A stretch of 64,000 bases of DNA from JACKEQ01 sp041389565. Lineage in GTDB: Bacteria; Myxococcota_A; UBA796; GCA-2862545. The stretch is taken from assembly GCA_041389565.1 (NCBI GenBank), contig JAWKRP010000015.1:62001-126000 (forward strand), read 5' to 3'. Of this stretch, positions 8,447 through 16,901 are shown in pieces. Made by a program: the position numbers and the translations under genes. A model generated the notes under the pieces. That model searched no databases. It was not told the origin of the DNA and was given only the letters and a program-made list of their open reading frames with translations. How positions within the stretch are numbered: the first letter of the stretch is position 1; the number at the start of each line of letters is the position of its first letter.

Positions 8447-9049
8447 ATGCGCGTGATGCTGTTCGATCGCACCTGTACCACCACCGGTCGGCTCCCCCTC
8501 GGTCTCAGCCACTCGTGGCTCGTCGGGGGGCGCCTGTACCGCGGGCTCGGCCGCCTCGACCGGTGCCACGCCATCGGCTCGTGGGCCGAAGGGCTCGACC
8601 GCCTCGCGAGCTTCGACCGGATCGACGAGGTGCAGTACTGGGGCCACGGGAACTGGGGCCTGGCGCGCGTCGCGAACGAGTCGCTGGATCGGCGCGCCCT
8701 CGTGCCCGGGCACCCGCTCCATGCCCGACTGGAAGCGGTCCGTGAGCGCATGGCGCCGCAGGCCCAGTGGTGGTTCCGCACGTGCGACACGCTGGGAGCG
8801 CGGGCCGGGCACGCATTCGGCCAGGCGTGGTCGGACTTCTTCGGGCGACCCGTCGCCGGGCACACGCACATCATCGGCCTCTGGCAGAGCGGGCTGCACC
8901 GGCTGGAGCCCGGCTGCGCGCCCCACTGGCCGGCCTCCGAGGGCATCACCGAGGGCACCCCCGAGCGCCCGGTGCGGTCGACGTGGAGCCTGCCCTCCGC
9001 GCCGAACACGATCCACATGCTCCAGGGGCGGGTGCCCGACGGATGGTGA
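8447..9049 (+). CDS. Conserved hypothetical, possible clan CD-like fold
   Basis: A 200-residue soluble protein starting with ATG at 8447; the ribosome-binding site AGGAG overlaps the stop codon of the preceding hydroxylase gene, so translation is likely coupled. I do not recognise a named family. Two strongly patterned regions stand out: a strand followed by W-G-H-G-N-W-G (about residues 65-71), and WWFRTCDTLGARAGHAF followed by VAGHTHIIG. A strand-His-Gly and a strand-x-Cys pair in this order recall the catalytic dyad of caspase, CHAT or DUF4347 proteins, but the similarity is weak and inferred only by eye. The C-terminus has a conserved-looking PNTIHML. Confidence 0.65.
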   Translation: MRVMLFDRTCTTTGRLPLGLSHSWLVGGRLYRGLGRLDRCHAIGSWAEGLDRLASFDRIDEVQYWGHGNWGLARVANESLDRRALVPGHPLHARLEAVRERMAPQAQWWFRTCDTLGARAGHAFGQAWSDFFGRPVAGHTHIIGLWQSGLHRLEPGCAPHWPASEGITEGTPERPVRSTWSLPSAPNTIHMLQGRVPDGW

Positions 9050-9053
9050 CGCG

Positions 9054-10259
9054 TCAGCCCACCACCACGTCGGCGATCCGGGCCCACGGGTCGCGGTAGC
9101 GCTCGAACCGCGGCATCTGCGCGATCGTCGCCTGGCGCACCGCGGGGTGCAGGATCATGCGGAGCGCGCGGTCGAGCTGCGTGTCGACAGCACCGATCGG
9201 GAGGGTCGCGGCCCCCTTCAGCCGCATCGACGCACACCGGCCCGAGCCCAGCTGCTCGAGGTGCATCGGCAGGAACAGCCCCGGCACCCCGGCTTCGAGG
9301 AAGGCGCAGCCCGTCGTGAGGGCCGAGTGCGTGACGACGAGGTCGGCCTCCCGGCGCACTGCGTCGATGGAGAGCGGCTCGCGGACCACATGGGTGCGTG
9401 GGGTCGCTGGCGTTCGTGAGTCCGGGTCTCGAGGGATGAAGGCCACCGTGCGGCACCCGTGGCGCTCGAGGGCCGCGAGCACGTCGGGCGCGTAGCGGAA
9501 CCCGGGCTTGAGGTAGGCGAACACCCGCGGACCGTCGCCGGCGGGCCAGTCGGGCGCTCCGCCCCGGTCGAGCACGGCCGTGATGCCCGCGTGCAGGGTG
9601 CCGGGAGGGCGCAGATCCCACCACGGGTCGAGCTCTGCGGGGCCGTGCAGGATCCAGCGCGTGTCGGACCACAGGTCGGCGAGCCCCACGAGCGCGGGGC
9701 TCCCCGGCAGCCTGAGCGCGTTCGCGGTGTCCAGCACGGGCTGCTCGCGTGCAGCACCGTCCGGGAGGGCCGGTCTCCACCACTCCAGCGGGGGCAGCGG
9801 ACGGACGGGTGGCTGCGCGAAGAACGGGGCACCGAAGCCCACGATGCGCCGTGGCCCTCCGTGGAGCGCCAGGTGCACGGTGGGTGCGCTGTTCAGCACG
9901 ACCACGTCGGGATCGACGGCATCCACGAGCGTGCGCCACTGCTGCACCACCTTCCCGAGCTTTCGCGGATGGCGCCAGCCGAGCCCCGACAGCACGTCGG
10001 CATAGGTGACGTCGGGCTCCCCGCGCGGGGTTCGCGGAGGCGCCGGAGACGCGTGCAGCGGCACACCGGCCGGGAACCACTCGGGGGCGTCGGACACCCG
10101 CTGCACGGCCGCGTGGACCTCGACCCCGCGGGCCTGGAGGTGGCGCGCCAGCGTTCCGAGTGCCGCGTGGTGACCGAGCGCGCCTCCCTGTTCCCACACG
10201 AGCAGCGCCCGACGGGCCGCTCGACTGGTACGCTCGGGGTGCTGGAGGGGAGATGCCAA
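9054..10259 (-). CDS. UDP-glycosyltransferase-like (GT-B fold) protein
   Basis: About 401 residues. The start of the fold is LLVWEQGGALGHHAALGTLARHL, the nucleotide-sugar glycosyltransferase N-terminal loop, and the C-terminal half carries a GT1/MGT-like donor region (ADLVVTHSALTTGCAFLEAGVPGLFLPMHLEQLGSG, where the usual HGG is replaced by THS). No ATG exists near the start. The TTG at 10259 keeps the whole first strand but reaches into the opposite gene, which starts at 10253. A GTG at 10199 is the alternative and would truncate the first strand. Donor and acceptor are unknown. The end is four bases from the convergent gene at 9049. Confidence 0.72.
   Translation of the reverse strand: MASPLQHPERTSRAARRALLVWEQGGALGHHAALGTLARHLQARGVEVHAAVQRVSDAPEWFPAGVPLHASPAPPRTPRGEPDVTYADVLSGLGWRHPRKLGKVVQQWRTLVDAVDPDVVVLNSAPTVHLALHGGPRRIVGFGAPFFAQPPVRPLPPLEWWRPALPDGAAREQPVLDTANALRLPGSPALVGLADLWSDTRWILHGPAELDPWWDLRPPGTLHAGITAVLDRGGAPDWPAGDGPRVFAYLKPGFRYAPDVLAALERHGCRTVAFIPRDPDSRTPATPRTHVVREPLSIDAVRREADLVVTHSALTTGCAFLEAGVPGLFLPMHLEQLGSGRCASMRLKGAATLPIGAVDTQLDRALRMILHPAVRQATIAQMPRFERYRDPWARIADVVVG
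10229..10234 (+). promoter_or_regulatory. Possible -10 box (TACGCT)
   Basis: TACGCT lies 18 bp upstream of the ATG at 10253 and matches a TAnnnT pattern seen in front of several genes of this window. No clear -35 hexamer could be picked out by eye. Confidence 0.25.
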
Positions 10260-13200
10260 GGCCGACCGTCGTGCTCGCGTTTCTCGCTGGGTGCAACTAT
10301 CTCGGCGCCGACAGCCTGGACCGCGACGGCGATGGCGTGCTCGACCCGGAGGACTGCGACTACTCCGGTCCGCGCGCCGCCGAGGGGTCCGCGTTGCTCC
10401 CCGCCTACCGCGACATCGACGGAGACGGCTTCGGCGACCCGCGCGACACCATCGACGTGTGCGAGACGTCCGCGCTGCCCGAGGGCTACGTCGCCAACGC
10501 CGACGACTGCAACGACACCGACCCCGACATCCACCCCGACGCGGTGGAGCGCTGCTGGCCCGCGGGGATCGACGACGACTGCGACGGGGCGTCCGAAGAC
10601 AACGACCCCGACCAGAACTTCGGCGACGACGCGTCCCTCGTGTACCCCGACCCCGACGAGGACGGGTACCCCTCGTCCGCCGTGGCCGTGATCGCGTGTG
10701 CGGCCGAGTCCAGCGAGTGGATCGCGGTGGTCGCGGGTGATCCGGCCCCACCCATCGACTGCGCCCCGATGGACCCCACGGTGAATCCCGGCGCCATCGA
10801 GGTCCCCTACAACGACATCGACGAGGACTGCGACGGCATCCGCGTGATGGACGTCGACGGCGACGGGGAAGCCGGCGGTCCCACGGGTCCCGACTGCAAC
10901 GACGGCGATCCGACCATCCACACCGACGCCCTGGAGCGATGCAACGGCATCGACGACGACTGCGACGGGCTCGTCGACGACGACGACCTCGAAGACCTCG
11001 TGTCCACCGACGGATTCTACGTCGACGAGGATCTCGACGGATGGCCGGCCAGCCTGGTCCCGAGCCCGGGGTGCGAAGCGGCGCCCGACCGCATCCCCGC
11101 TGGCGCCACGAGCTTCCAGCAGGCGGACTGCGACGACACCGACGACGACGTGTTTCCGGGCGCCCCCGAGGTGCTGTACGACCTCGTCGACGACGACTGT
11201 GACGGAGTGGCGCTCGTCGACCTCGACGGGGACGGTCAGCCCCATGCCGTCGCCGGGGGCACCGACTGCGACGACACGAACCCGCTCGTGTTCGTGGGGG
11301 CCCTGGAGCGCTGCAACGGCATCGACGACGACTGCGACGGGCTGGTCGACGACGACGACCCCGAGCTCGTGTCCACGACGAGCTTCTTCGCGGATGTCGA
11401 CCGCGACGGGTCCCCCGACTCCCTGGTGCAGATCGACGGCTGCGACCCGGGGCCCGACTTCCTGCCGGTGGTGGGGGCGAGCACCCTGGTCGACTGCGAC
11501 CCCACCTCCGCGGCCATCCACCCGGGAGCGCCGGAGGTCCCCTACAACGGCGTGGACGAGGACTGCTCCGGAGCCGACCTCACCGATGTCGACGGGGACG
11601 GGTTCTCGCCGCCCCAGGACTGTCAGGACGACCCGACGGCGGGGGGTCCGATCGCGGCGGCCGCGATCCACCCGGATGCCTTCGAGGTCTGGTACGACGG
11701 GATCGATCAGGATTGTGACGGCGGGAACGACCACGACCGCGACCGCGACGGGTTCAGTGCGGCCAGCGACCCCCTCCTGGTGGGCGTGGCCGACTGCGAC
11801 GACGGCAATCCGTCCGTGCACCCGGGCGCGATGGAGCAGACCGCAGGCATCGACGCCGACTGCGACGGGCTCGCCGCGCTGTACTGCTGGGCCGACGACG
11901 ACGACGACGCGTACGGCAACGGGTCGTTCGACGGATACGGCAACCCGACGGGGGTGTACGAGCTGCTCGAGAGCTGTCCGCAGGGCTTCGTGTCCACGGG
12001 CGGCGACTGCGACGACGGCTCGGCGCGCACCCACCCGGGCGCGCTGGAGATCTGCGACGGCGAGGACAACGACTGCGACGGAACCGGCGATCTCGACGCC
12101 GTGACGGTGTTCGACGCCAGCGGGCAGGTGCTGCAGCACGTCCAGGGAACGGGTGGCTACGGCGTGCCGCGCGTGCCGATCGATGCGTCGGGGTCGGCCA
12201 CGGAGGTCGCGCTCTGCCCGAGCAACGCCCTCACGCTGTCGATCGATGCGGGCGACATCTCCGGCCGCACGGTGTGGATGCACGGGATCGAGGTGGGCAA
12301 CGGCGCGCTCGAAGACACCGTGATCCGGGCCACGGCGAACGCCACGAACGACCCCGGAGTGCTGCGCATCGAGGATCTCCGCTTCCGGGGCCTGTTCTCG
12401 ACCGACGACATCATCCGGCTGAACGCCGTGGTGGGGTCGACCGATCCCGCGGATCGCCGCCACCGGCTCCAGGTGCGGAACGTCGAGCTGCAGAGCGCGG
12501 CCGCCACACGGTACGTGGCCTCGACCGGAGCGGTGCTCGAGCTGGAGGACGTCGTCGCGCGCCTGGGGAACACGGGGAACGCGGCGTTCGACTCGACCGG
12601 AGGGTTCGTCGACGCGACCTCGATCGAGCTCTACTCGCACACCGGCGCGGTGATGGAGCTCGGCGACGGCACGGTGTCGCGTCTCGACCTGTTCGACTCC
12701 GCGAGCACGGGCGCGCTCGTGACGATCCGCGGGAACGGCGTGGTGTCTGCGCTCGATGCCTACGGCGGGAACGTGGGCAGCGTGGTGCGCGTCACGCCCG
12801 GAGCGACGGCCACCCTCGGCGGGGCGCAGCTCACCGGGCTCACGGCGTCGCAGGCCCCCATCACGGTCGATGGCGCCGCGCTCACGCTCGCGGGGAGCAC
12901 GCTCCTGTTCACGTCCGGCACCACGTCCGGAGGAATCGACGCGCGCAACGGGTCCGTCGTGACGGTCGCGGCCACACGGGTGACCAACGCCACGAGCATG
13001 AACGACGGGGGCGCGCTGCGGAGCTCCGACTCGTTCACCTGGATCACGAGCTCCTCGTTCGAGCAGTGCTCCGCATACGGGAACGGCGGTGCCGTGCACT
13101 CGGTGGGGGGCACGACGGCCGCACGCGACTCGCTGTTCTACGGCAACGACACGACGGGTCGTGGGGGCGCGTTCTTCGCATCGAACGCCGACCTGAACCT

Positions 13201-13663
13201 GCTCGGCTTCAACCAGCTGATCGTGAACGGGGCCACCGGGGACGGCGGCGCGATGCACGTCCAGGGGCGCCTCACCGCCGCAAGCGTGCTGATGGACGGG
13301 AACTACAGCGGTGGGTCGGGCGGCGGTGTGTACCTCGACGCCACGTCCCCGGCGTCGTTCGACCAGCTCACCGCGTACGGGAACTCGGCCGGGGCCCGCG
13401 GCGATGCGGTGTTCGTGGACGCGGGCGACCTCACGATCGGCACGCTGTCGGTGTCCCTGGACTCCGCTTCGCTCATCGAGATGCCCGCGACCTCCACCGT
13501 CGAGGTCGACAGCCTCACGGGCTCGCCCGTGGTGGTGCAGGTGATCAACCCGCTCCAGTCGGTCTCGCTGCAGGTCGGCACGCCCGATCTGAGCCTGTAC
13601 TGCGGGCCCATCGTGCCCGGGTGCTTCTGCGACGTCGGGTACGGGTGCTACGGGGCGTTCTGA
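10253..13663 (+). CDS. Large lipoprotein with DCDD units and beta-helix
   Basis: A 1136-residue predicted lipoprotein. MPRPTVVLAFLAGC gives a short signal with lipidation at C14; GGAGGGGAG sits directly upstream of the ATG. Residues about 20-610 hold some ten MopE-type putative metal-binding units, each built like DCDDxDPxVxPGAxExCNGIDDDCDG, separated by short variable loops. Residues about 620-1100 are beta-helix-like repeats (runs such as GGALRSSDSFTWITSSSF and GNGGAVHSVGG). The end is Cys-rich (CGPIVPGCFCDVGYGCYGAF). Likely anchored in the outer membrane with Asp-rich calcium- or metal-binding loops; metal binding is a family prediction. It ends one base before the convergent gene at 13665. 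Confidence 0.85.
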   Translation: MPRPTVVLAFLAGCNYLGADSLDRDGDGVLDPEDCDYSGPRAAEGSALLPAYRDIDGDGFGDPRDTIDVCETSALPEGYVANADDCNDTDPDIHPDAVERCWPAGIDDDCDGASEDNDPDQNFGDDASLVYPDPDEDGYPSSAVAVIACAAESSEWIAVVAGDPAPPIDCAPMDPTVNPGAIEVPYNDIDEDCDGIRVMDVDGDGEAGGPTGPDCNDGDPTIHTDALERCNGIDDDCDGLVDDDDLEDLVSTDGFYVDEDLDGWPASLVPSPGCEAAPDRIPAGATSFQQADCDDTDDDVFPGAPEVLYDLVDDDCDGVALVDLDGDGQPHAVAGGTDCDDTNPLVFVGALERCNGIDDDCDGLVDDDDPELVSTTSFFADVDRDGSPDSLVQIDGCDPGPDFLPVVGASTLVDCDPTSAAIHPGAPEVPYNGVDEDCSGADLTDVDGDGFSPPQDCQDDPTAGGPIAAAAIHPDAFEVWYDGIDQDCDGGNDHDRDRDGFSAASDPLLVGVADCDDGNPSVHPGAMEQTAGIDADCDGLAALYCWADDDDDAYGNGSFDGYGNPTGVYELLESCPQGFVSTGGDCDDGSARTHPGALEICDGEDNDCDGTGDLDAVTVFDASGQVLQHVQGTGGYGVPRVPIDASGSATEVALCPSNALTLSIDAGDISGRTVWMHGIEVGNGALEDTVIRATANATNDPGVLRIEDLRFRGLFSTDDIIRLNAVVGSTDPADRRHRLQVRNVELQSAAATRYVASTGAVLELEDVVARLGNTGNAAFDSTGGFVDATSIELYSHTGAVMELGDGTVSRLDLFDSASTGALVTIRGNGVVSALDAYGGNVGSVVRVTPGATATLGGAQLTGLTASQAPITVDGAALTLAGSTLLFTSGTTSGGIDARNGSVVTVAATRVTNATSMNDGGALRSSDSFTWITSSSFEQCSAYGNGGAVHSVGGTTAARDSLFYGNDTTGRGGAFFASNADLNLLGFNQLIVNGATGDGGAMHVQGRLTAASVLMDGNYSGGSGGGVYLDATSPASFDQLTAYGNSAGARGDAVFVDAGDLTIGTLSVSLDSASLIEMPATSTVEVDSLTGSPVVVQVINPLQSVSLQVGTPDLSLYCGPIVPGCFCDVGYGCYGAF

Positions 13664-13664
13664 T

Positions 13665-14891
13665 CTAGCGGGCGCGTCGCATCCGGAACGCCTGCAGCCC
13701 CGTGCTCCACACGGTCGTCGCCAGGCTCCGCCAGGCCGACATGTCGACGAGCGGGTCTTGCCCGGCGGCCATCCGTCCCAGCTGGTTCTCGTACCAGGTG
13801 ACGTCGAGCATCGCGACGAGGTCGACGGCCTTCACGCCCGTCGACAGCCGGTGCACGGCGCTCACGACGTCTTCGCCGGCCAGCACCCGCGCCGGGAAGT
13901 CGGGCTGGACGCACAGGGTGCGCGCGAGGCCGACCATGTGCGCACCCTCCTCGATGGCCCCGCGCATGCCCGCGGGCGTCCGGAAGCCACCGGTCACACA
14001 CAGTGGCACCTCGAGGCTCGCCTTCGCCTGGCTCACGAAGTCGAGGAAGTAGCCCTCGCGCTCCGACGTGCTCTTCTTCACGGCCCCCGCCATCGCGGGC
14101 GCTTCGTAGGTGCCGCCGGAGATCTCGATCAGGTCGATCCCGTCGTCCTGGAGCCACTTCATCACCTGGAGCGACTCGTCGTGGCCGAACCCGCCCTTCT
14201 GGAAGTCGGCGGAGTTCATCTTCACGCTCACCGGCACCGAACCGCCCACCTGGCGGCGGATCTCCGCGAGGATCGCGCGCAGGAAGCGGGCGCGGTTCTC
14301 GAGCGGGCCCCCCCAGCCATCCGTGCGCTCGTTGTGGCGCGGGGACAGGAACTGGCTCACCAGGTACCCGTGGGCGCCATGGATCTGGACCCCGGTGAAG
14401 CCCGCCTTCACCGCGATCCCCGCGGACCGGCCGAAGCGGACGACGAGGTCTTCGATCTCGGGCTCCTCGAGCGCGCGGGGGACCGCGAACGCGCGAGCGA
14501 GTGTCGGACCGAAGCCGATGGCGGACGGCGACACGGTCTCCGGGCTCAGGAACTTCGGAGACTGCTTGCCGGGATGGTTGAGCTGCATCCACAGGTGCGT
14601 GCCGTTCGCGGATCCCGCGGCCGCCCAGTCGGACAGGGCCGCGAGATCGCGGTCGTCTTCGATGACCACGTTACCGGGCTCGCCCAGCGCCCGGGCGTCG
14701 ATCATCACGTTCCCCGTGACCGACACACCGAGCCCGCCCTCCGCCCACCGCCGGTACAGCGTGGAGAGGCCCGGCTGCGGCGCGTGGGTGGGGGTTCCGA
14801 GCGTCTCGCTCATCGCGGACTTCAGGATGCGGTTCTTCACCGTCGCGCCGCACGGCAACACGAGCGGATCCCCCAGACCTGTCGGCTTCAT
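13665..14891 (-). CDS. NADH:flavin oxidoreductase, old yellow enzyme family
   Basis: A 408-residue FMN-dependent oxidoreductase with the (beta/alpha)8 OYE fold. Visible landmarks are NRILKSAMSE at the N-terminus, the FMN/substrate loop QIHGAHGYLVSQFLSPRHNERTDGWGG (His-Gly-Ala-His around 185 and the R-x-D-x-W-G-G segment), and the phosphate-binding C-terminal part VGLARTLCVQPDFPARVLAG. The start codon overlaps the stop of the upstream phytochelatin-synthase-like gene (ATGA), so the two are translationally coupled. Such enzymes reduce activated C=C bonds or nitro groups; the physiological substrate is not predictable here. Confidence 0.9.
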   Translation of the reverse strand: MKPTGLGDPLVLPCGATVKNRILKSAMSETLGTPTHAPQPGLSTLYRRWAEGGLGVSVTGNVMIDARALGEPGNVVIEDDRDLAALSDWAAAGSANGTHLWMQLNHPGKQSPKFLSPETVSPSAIGFGPTLARAFAVPRALEEPEIEDLVVRFGRSAGIAVKAGFTGVQIHGAHGYLVSQFLSPRHNERTDGWGGPLENRARFLRAILAEIRRQVGGSVPVSVKMNSADFQKGGFGHDESLQVMKWLQDDGIDLIEISGGTYEAPAMAGAVKKSTSEREGYFLDFVSQAKASLEVPLCVTGGFRTPAGMRGAIEEGAHMVGLARTLCVQPDFPARVLAGEDVVSAVHRLSTGVKAVDLVAMLDVTWYENQLGRMAAGQDPLVDMSAWRSLATTVWSTGLQAFRMRRAR

Positions 14892-15622
14892 CGCGCCTCC
14901 TCCTGCACGGACACCTGCCCGTCGACCACCACCCAGCCCCGCGAGCGGCCGGTCTCGCCGTCTCGCGTGTGCATCGCGGCGAACATCCGGTCCACCGGCA
15001 CCCAGTGCGGTGGGTACTTGTACGCGGACACGTCGAGCATCAAGACCTCGTCGGTGATCGCGTCGTATGCGGACAGCGGGGAGAGGTGCCCGCCGCCCTC
15101 CTCCCCGAGCACGGACCGGTCGTAGTTCACGATCAGCCAGTCGCCCGCCGTGGCGAGGTTCGCGCGCACCTCGTCGCGGAATGCCCCGACGTCGGCGTCC
15201 TCCGCGAGCACGACCCGCGTGTGGGCCCCGTGGACGCGGAGCATCCCGGCGAGGTCGTGCACCGGCATCCCGCCGAGCGTGACCGCCCACCACCCGCGAA
15301 CCTCGGACGTGGCGGGCGTGAAGAACCCCTCCTGCGTGAGGTCGGAGCCCGCCGCGTTCAGCACGGTGACCGCGCTCGCCACCCCGCACCAGGACCGCAT
15401 CTCCTGGGACTGGAACGCGCCCATCAGCGCGTCGTGGTCGGCGCGGACCGCCCGCAGCAGCCGCTCCTGGCCGGGTGCCGTGCGGAGGGACGTGAGGCCT
15501 TCGGGCATCGGGAGGTCCTGCGCGGTGGGGCTGCGGATCCATCCGAGCACACCGGCCATCCCGAGCACCGGGACCGCGATCGCGCCCAGCAGGACGAGGC
15601 CCACGAGCCGTGCGCGGCTCAC
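14888..15622 (-). CDS. Membrane-anchored phytochelatin-synthase-like cysteine protease
   Basis: A 244-residue protein of the phytochelatin synthase family (papain-like fold, peptidase C83). Catalytic residues are C79 in RSWCGVAS, H179 in GEEGGGHLSPL and D197 in VLMLDVSAYKYPPHWVP. The His-to-Asp spacing of 18 matches plant enzymes. The GTG at 15622 overlaps the preceding stop (GTGA) and opens an N-terminal signal-anchor (LVGLVLLGAIAVPVLGMAG), so the enzyme probably faces the periplasm. Bacterial relatives often act as glutathione gamma-Glu-Cys hydrolases and lack the plant C-terminal metal-sensing domain, as here. It is coupled to an OYE gene downstream and a one-helix membrane protein upstream. 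Confidence 0.85.
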   Translation of the reverse strand: MSRARLVGLVLLGAIAVPVLGMAGVLGWIRSPTAQDLPMPEGLTSLRTAPGQERLLRAVRADHDALMGAFQSQEMRSWCGVASAVTVLNAAGSDLTQEGFFTPATSEVRGWWAVTLGGMPVHDLAGMLRVHGAHTRVVLAEDADVGAFRDEVRANLATAGDWLIVNYDRSVLGEEGGGHLSPLSAYDAITDEVLMLDVSAYKYPPHWVPVDRMFAAMHTRDGETGRSRGWVVVDGQVSVQEEAR

Positions 15623-15960
15623 AGCGACGCGAGCAGCCCGGCGAACAGGCCGAGACCGCACGTACCGAGCCCGGAGACGAGCGCGAAGGCGAAGAGGAAC
15701 GCGAGACCTCCGAGCAGCCACACCCGGAGCGCGCTCCCCTGGGGCTCCGGCGCGGGCTCGGCCACCTCCTCGAGGCGCTTGACGACCTTGTCGGGCGGGG
15801 CCGTGATGAGGGGCTCCGAAGGCTCGTCGGGCTCCATGCGCGACTCCGCCGCGACGACCTCGAACACCCGCTCGCGCAGGCGCGTGCTCTCTTCGGACTT
15901 GAACTGCTGGGGCGGCTCAGTCGCGGAGGGGTCGGGGATGTTTCGTCGCGACCGGCGCAT
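15619..15960 (-). CDS. Single-span membrane protein, first gene of PCS-like operon
   Basis: A 113-residue protein with a basic N-terminus (MRRSRRNIPDP), a long charged, helical cytoplasmic part, a Pro/Glu-rich linker, and one strongly hydrophobic C-terminal segment (VWLLGGLAFLFAFALVSGLGTCGLGLFAGLLASL). No family was recognised. Its TGA overlaps the GTG start of the phytochelatin-synthase-like gene, so it leads a three-gene coupled operon. It could be a membrane tether or regulator for that enzyme, which is inference from position only. It is divergent from the acetyltransferase gene at 15983 across 22 bp. Confidence 0.6.
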   Translation of the reverse strand: MRRSRRNIPDPSATEPPQQFKSEESTRLRERVFEVVAAESRMEPDEPSEPLITAPPDKVVKRLEEVAEPAPEPQGSALRVWLLGGLAFLFAFALVSGLGTCGLGLFAGLLASL

Positions 15961-15982
15961 GGGGTGCGCAGAGAATAGCCCG

Positions 15983-16882
15983 ATGTCCGTGTACGCGGAC
16001 GACCTGCTCCCGCTGTTCCTCCGTGTCCGCGATCCTGCGTGGTCGACCACGCCGGGAGCGACGCGGGCCTGGCTCCAGGACCGTCTGGACGAGGCGATCG
16101 AGGTGCACACCCTCCCCGACCGAGCGCTCGTCGTGTGGGGCCCCCCACGTGGAGCCGTGCAGCACGCGGTGATCGCCGCCGACCCGTCCGACGCCGGCGC
16201 GCTGGCGTGGCTCGGAGCGCGACTGCAGTCGCTGCACGGTCTCCACGACGGGTTCGCGGCCCGGGTGGACGGCGCGGTCGGGCCGCTCCTGCAGGCGCTG
16301 CTGCCATGCGGGTTCGGACCGGTGTCGGTCGAGCTCACCGGTGGAGTGCGCGAAGCGCTCGAAGCCCTCGGTGACCGGGGTGCCCGCCTGCCCGAGGGGT
16401 TCGCGATCCGACCGCTGGAGGCCGCGGACGTCGCGCAGGTCGTCGCGCAGCGGCGCGCCGGCTTCGAGGCGCACCCGGAGCACGGCTACCCCACGTCACC
16501 CGATCCCACGGTGCGGGCCCGCATCGACGCGTCCATCGCGGACACCCTCCTGGATGCGGCCCGCGCAGACGTGCCGACTCAGCACGTCGTCACCCAGGAC
16601 ACCCGTGTGGTCGGGAGCTTCGGGGTCACGCCCGCGGAAGGAGCGCACGGAATCGACCTGTTCCTCGTGCCCTCGGCGCGGGGACGCGGGCTGGCCTGGT
16701 GCGGCTACGGGGTGCTGCTCCGTACCCTCGCCGACCACGGGATCACGCGGTTCGACGGCACCACCGCGAGCCCCGCCGTGGTCCACGTGAGCGCGGTGCT
16801 GGGACGGCGTGTCCACACGGTCATCCTGGGGCACCGCCCACCCTTCCTGCCGCTCGGGAACCTCTCCGTCCCTCGTGCGTGA
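15983..16882 (+). CDS. GNAT-family N-acetyltransferase
   Basis: A 299-residue protein. The C-terminal 150 residues have the GNAT layout: FAIRPLEAADVAQVV as first strand and helix, GSFGVTPAEGAHGIDLFLVPSARGRGLAWCGYGVLL as strands 4-5 with the acetyl-CoA loop (R-G-R-G-L-A), and VVHVSAVLGRRV at the end. The N-terminal 140 residues (MSVYADDLLPLFLRVRDPAW) look like a second, degenerate GNAT-like or substrate domain, so the protein is about twice the single-domain length. The acceptor substrate is unknown. Its promoter must lie in or near the 22-bp gap to the divergent operon. Confidence 0.8.
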   Translation: MSVYADDLLPLFLRVRDPAWSTTPGATRAWLQDRLDEAIEVHTLPDRALVVWGPPRGAVQHAVIAADPSDAGALAWLGARLQSLHGLHDGFAARVDGAVGPLLQALLPCGFGPVSVELTGGVREALEALGDRGARLPEGFAIRPLEAADVAQVVAQRRAGFEAHPEHGYPTSPDPTVRARIDASIADTLLDAARADVPTQHVVTQDTRVVGSFGVTPAEGAHGIDLFLVPSARGRGLAWCGYGVLLRTLADHGITRFDGTTASPAVVHVSAVLGRRVHTVILGHRPPFLPLGNLSVPRA

Positions 16883-16901
16883 GGAGAGGTCGGGAGCCCC
16901 C

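Noticed and set aside
3149..9049. Very long open frame on the plus strand across several minus-strand genes
   Set aside because: Except for its last 200 codons it gives Arg/Pro/Gly-rich sequence with no domains and is antisense to well-supported genes; high GC content reduces stop codons.
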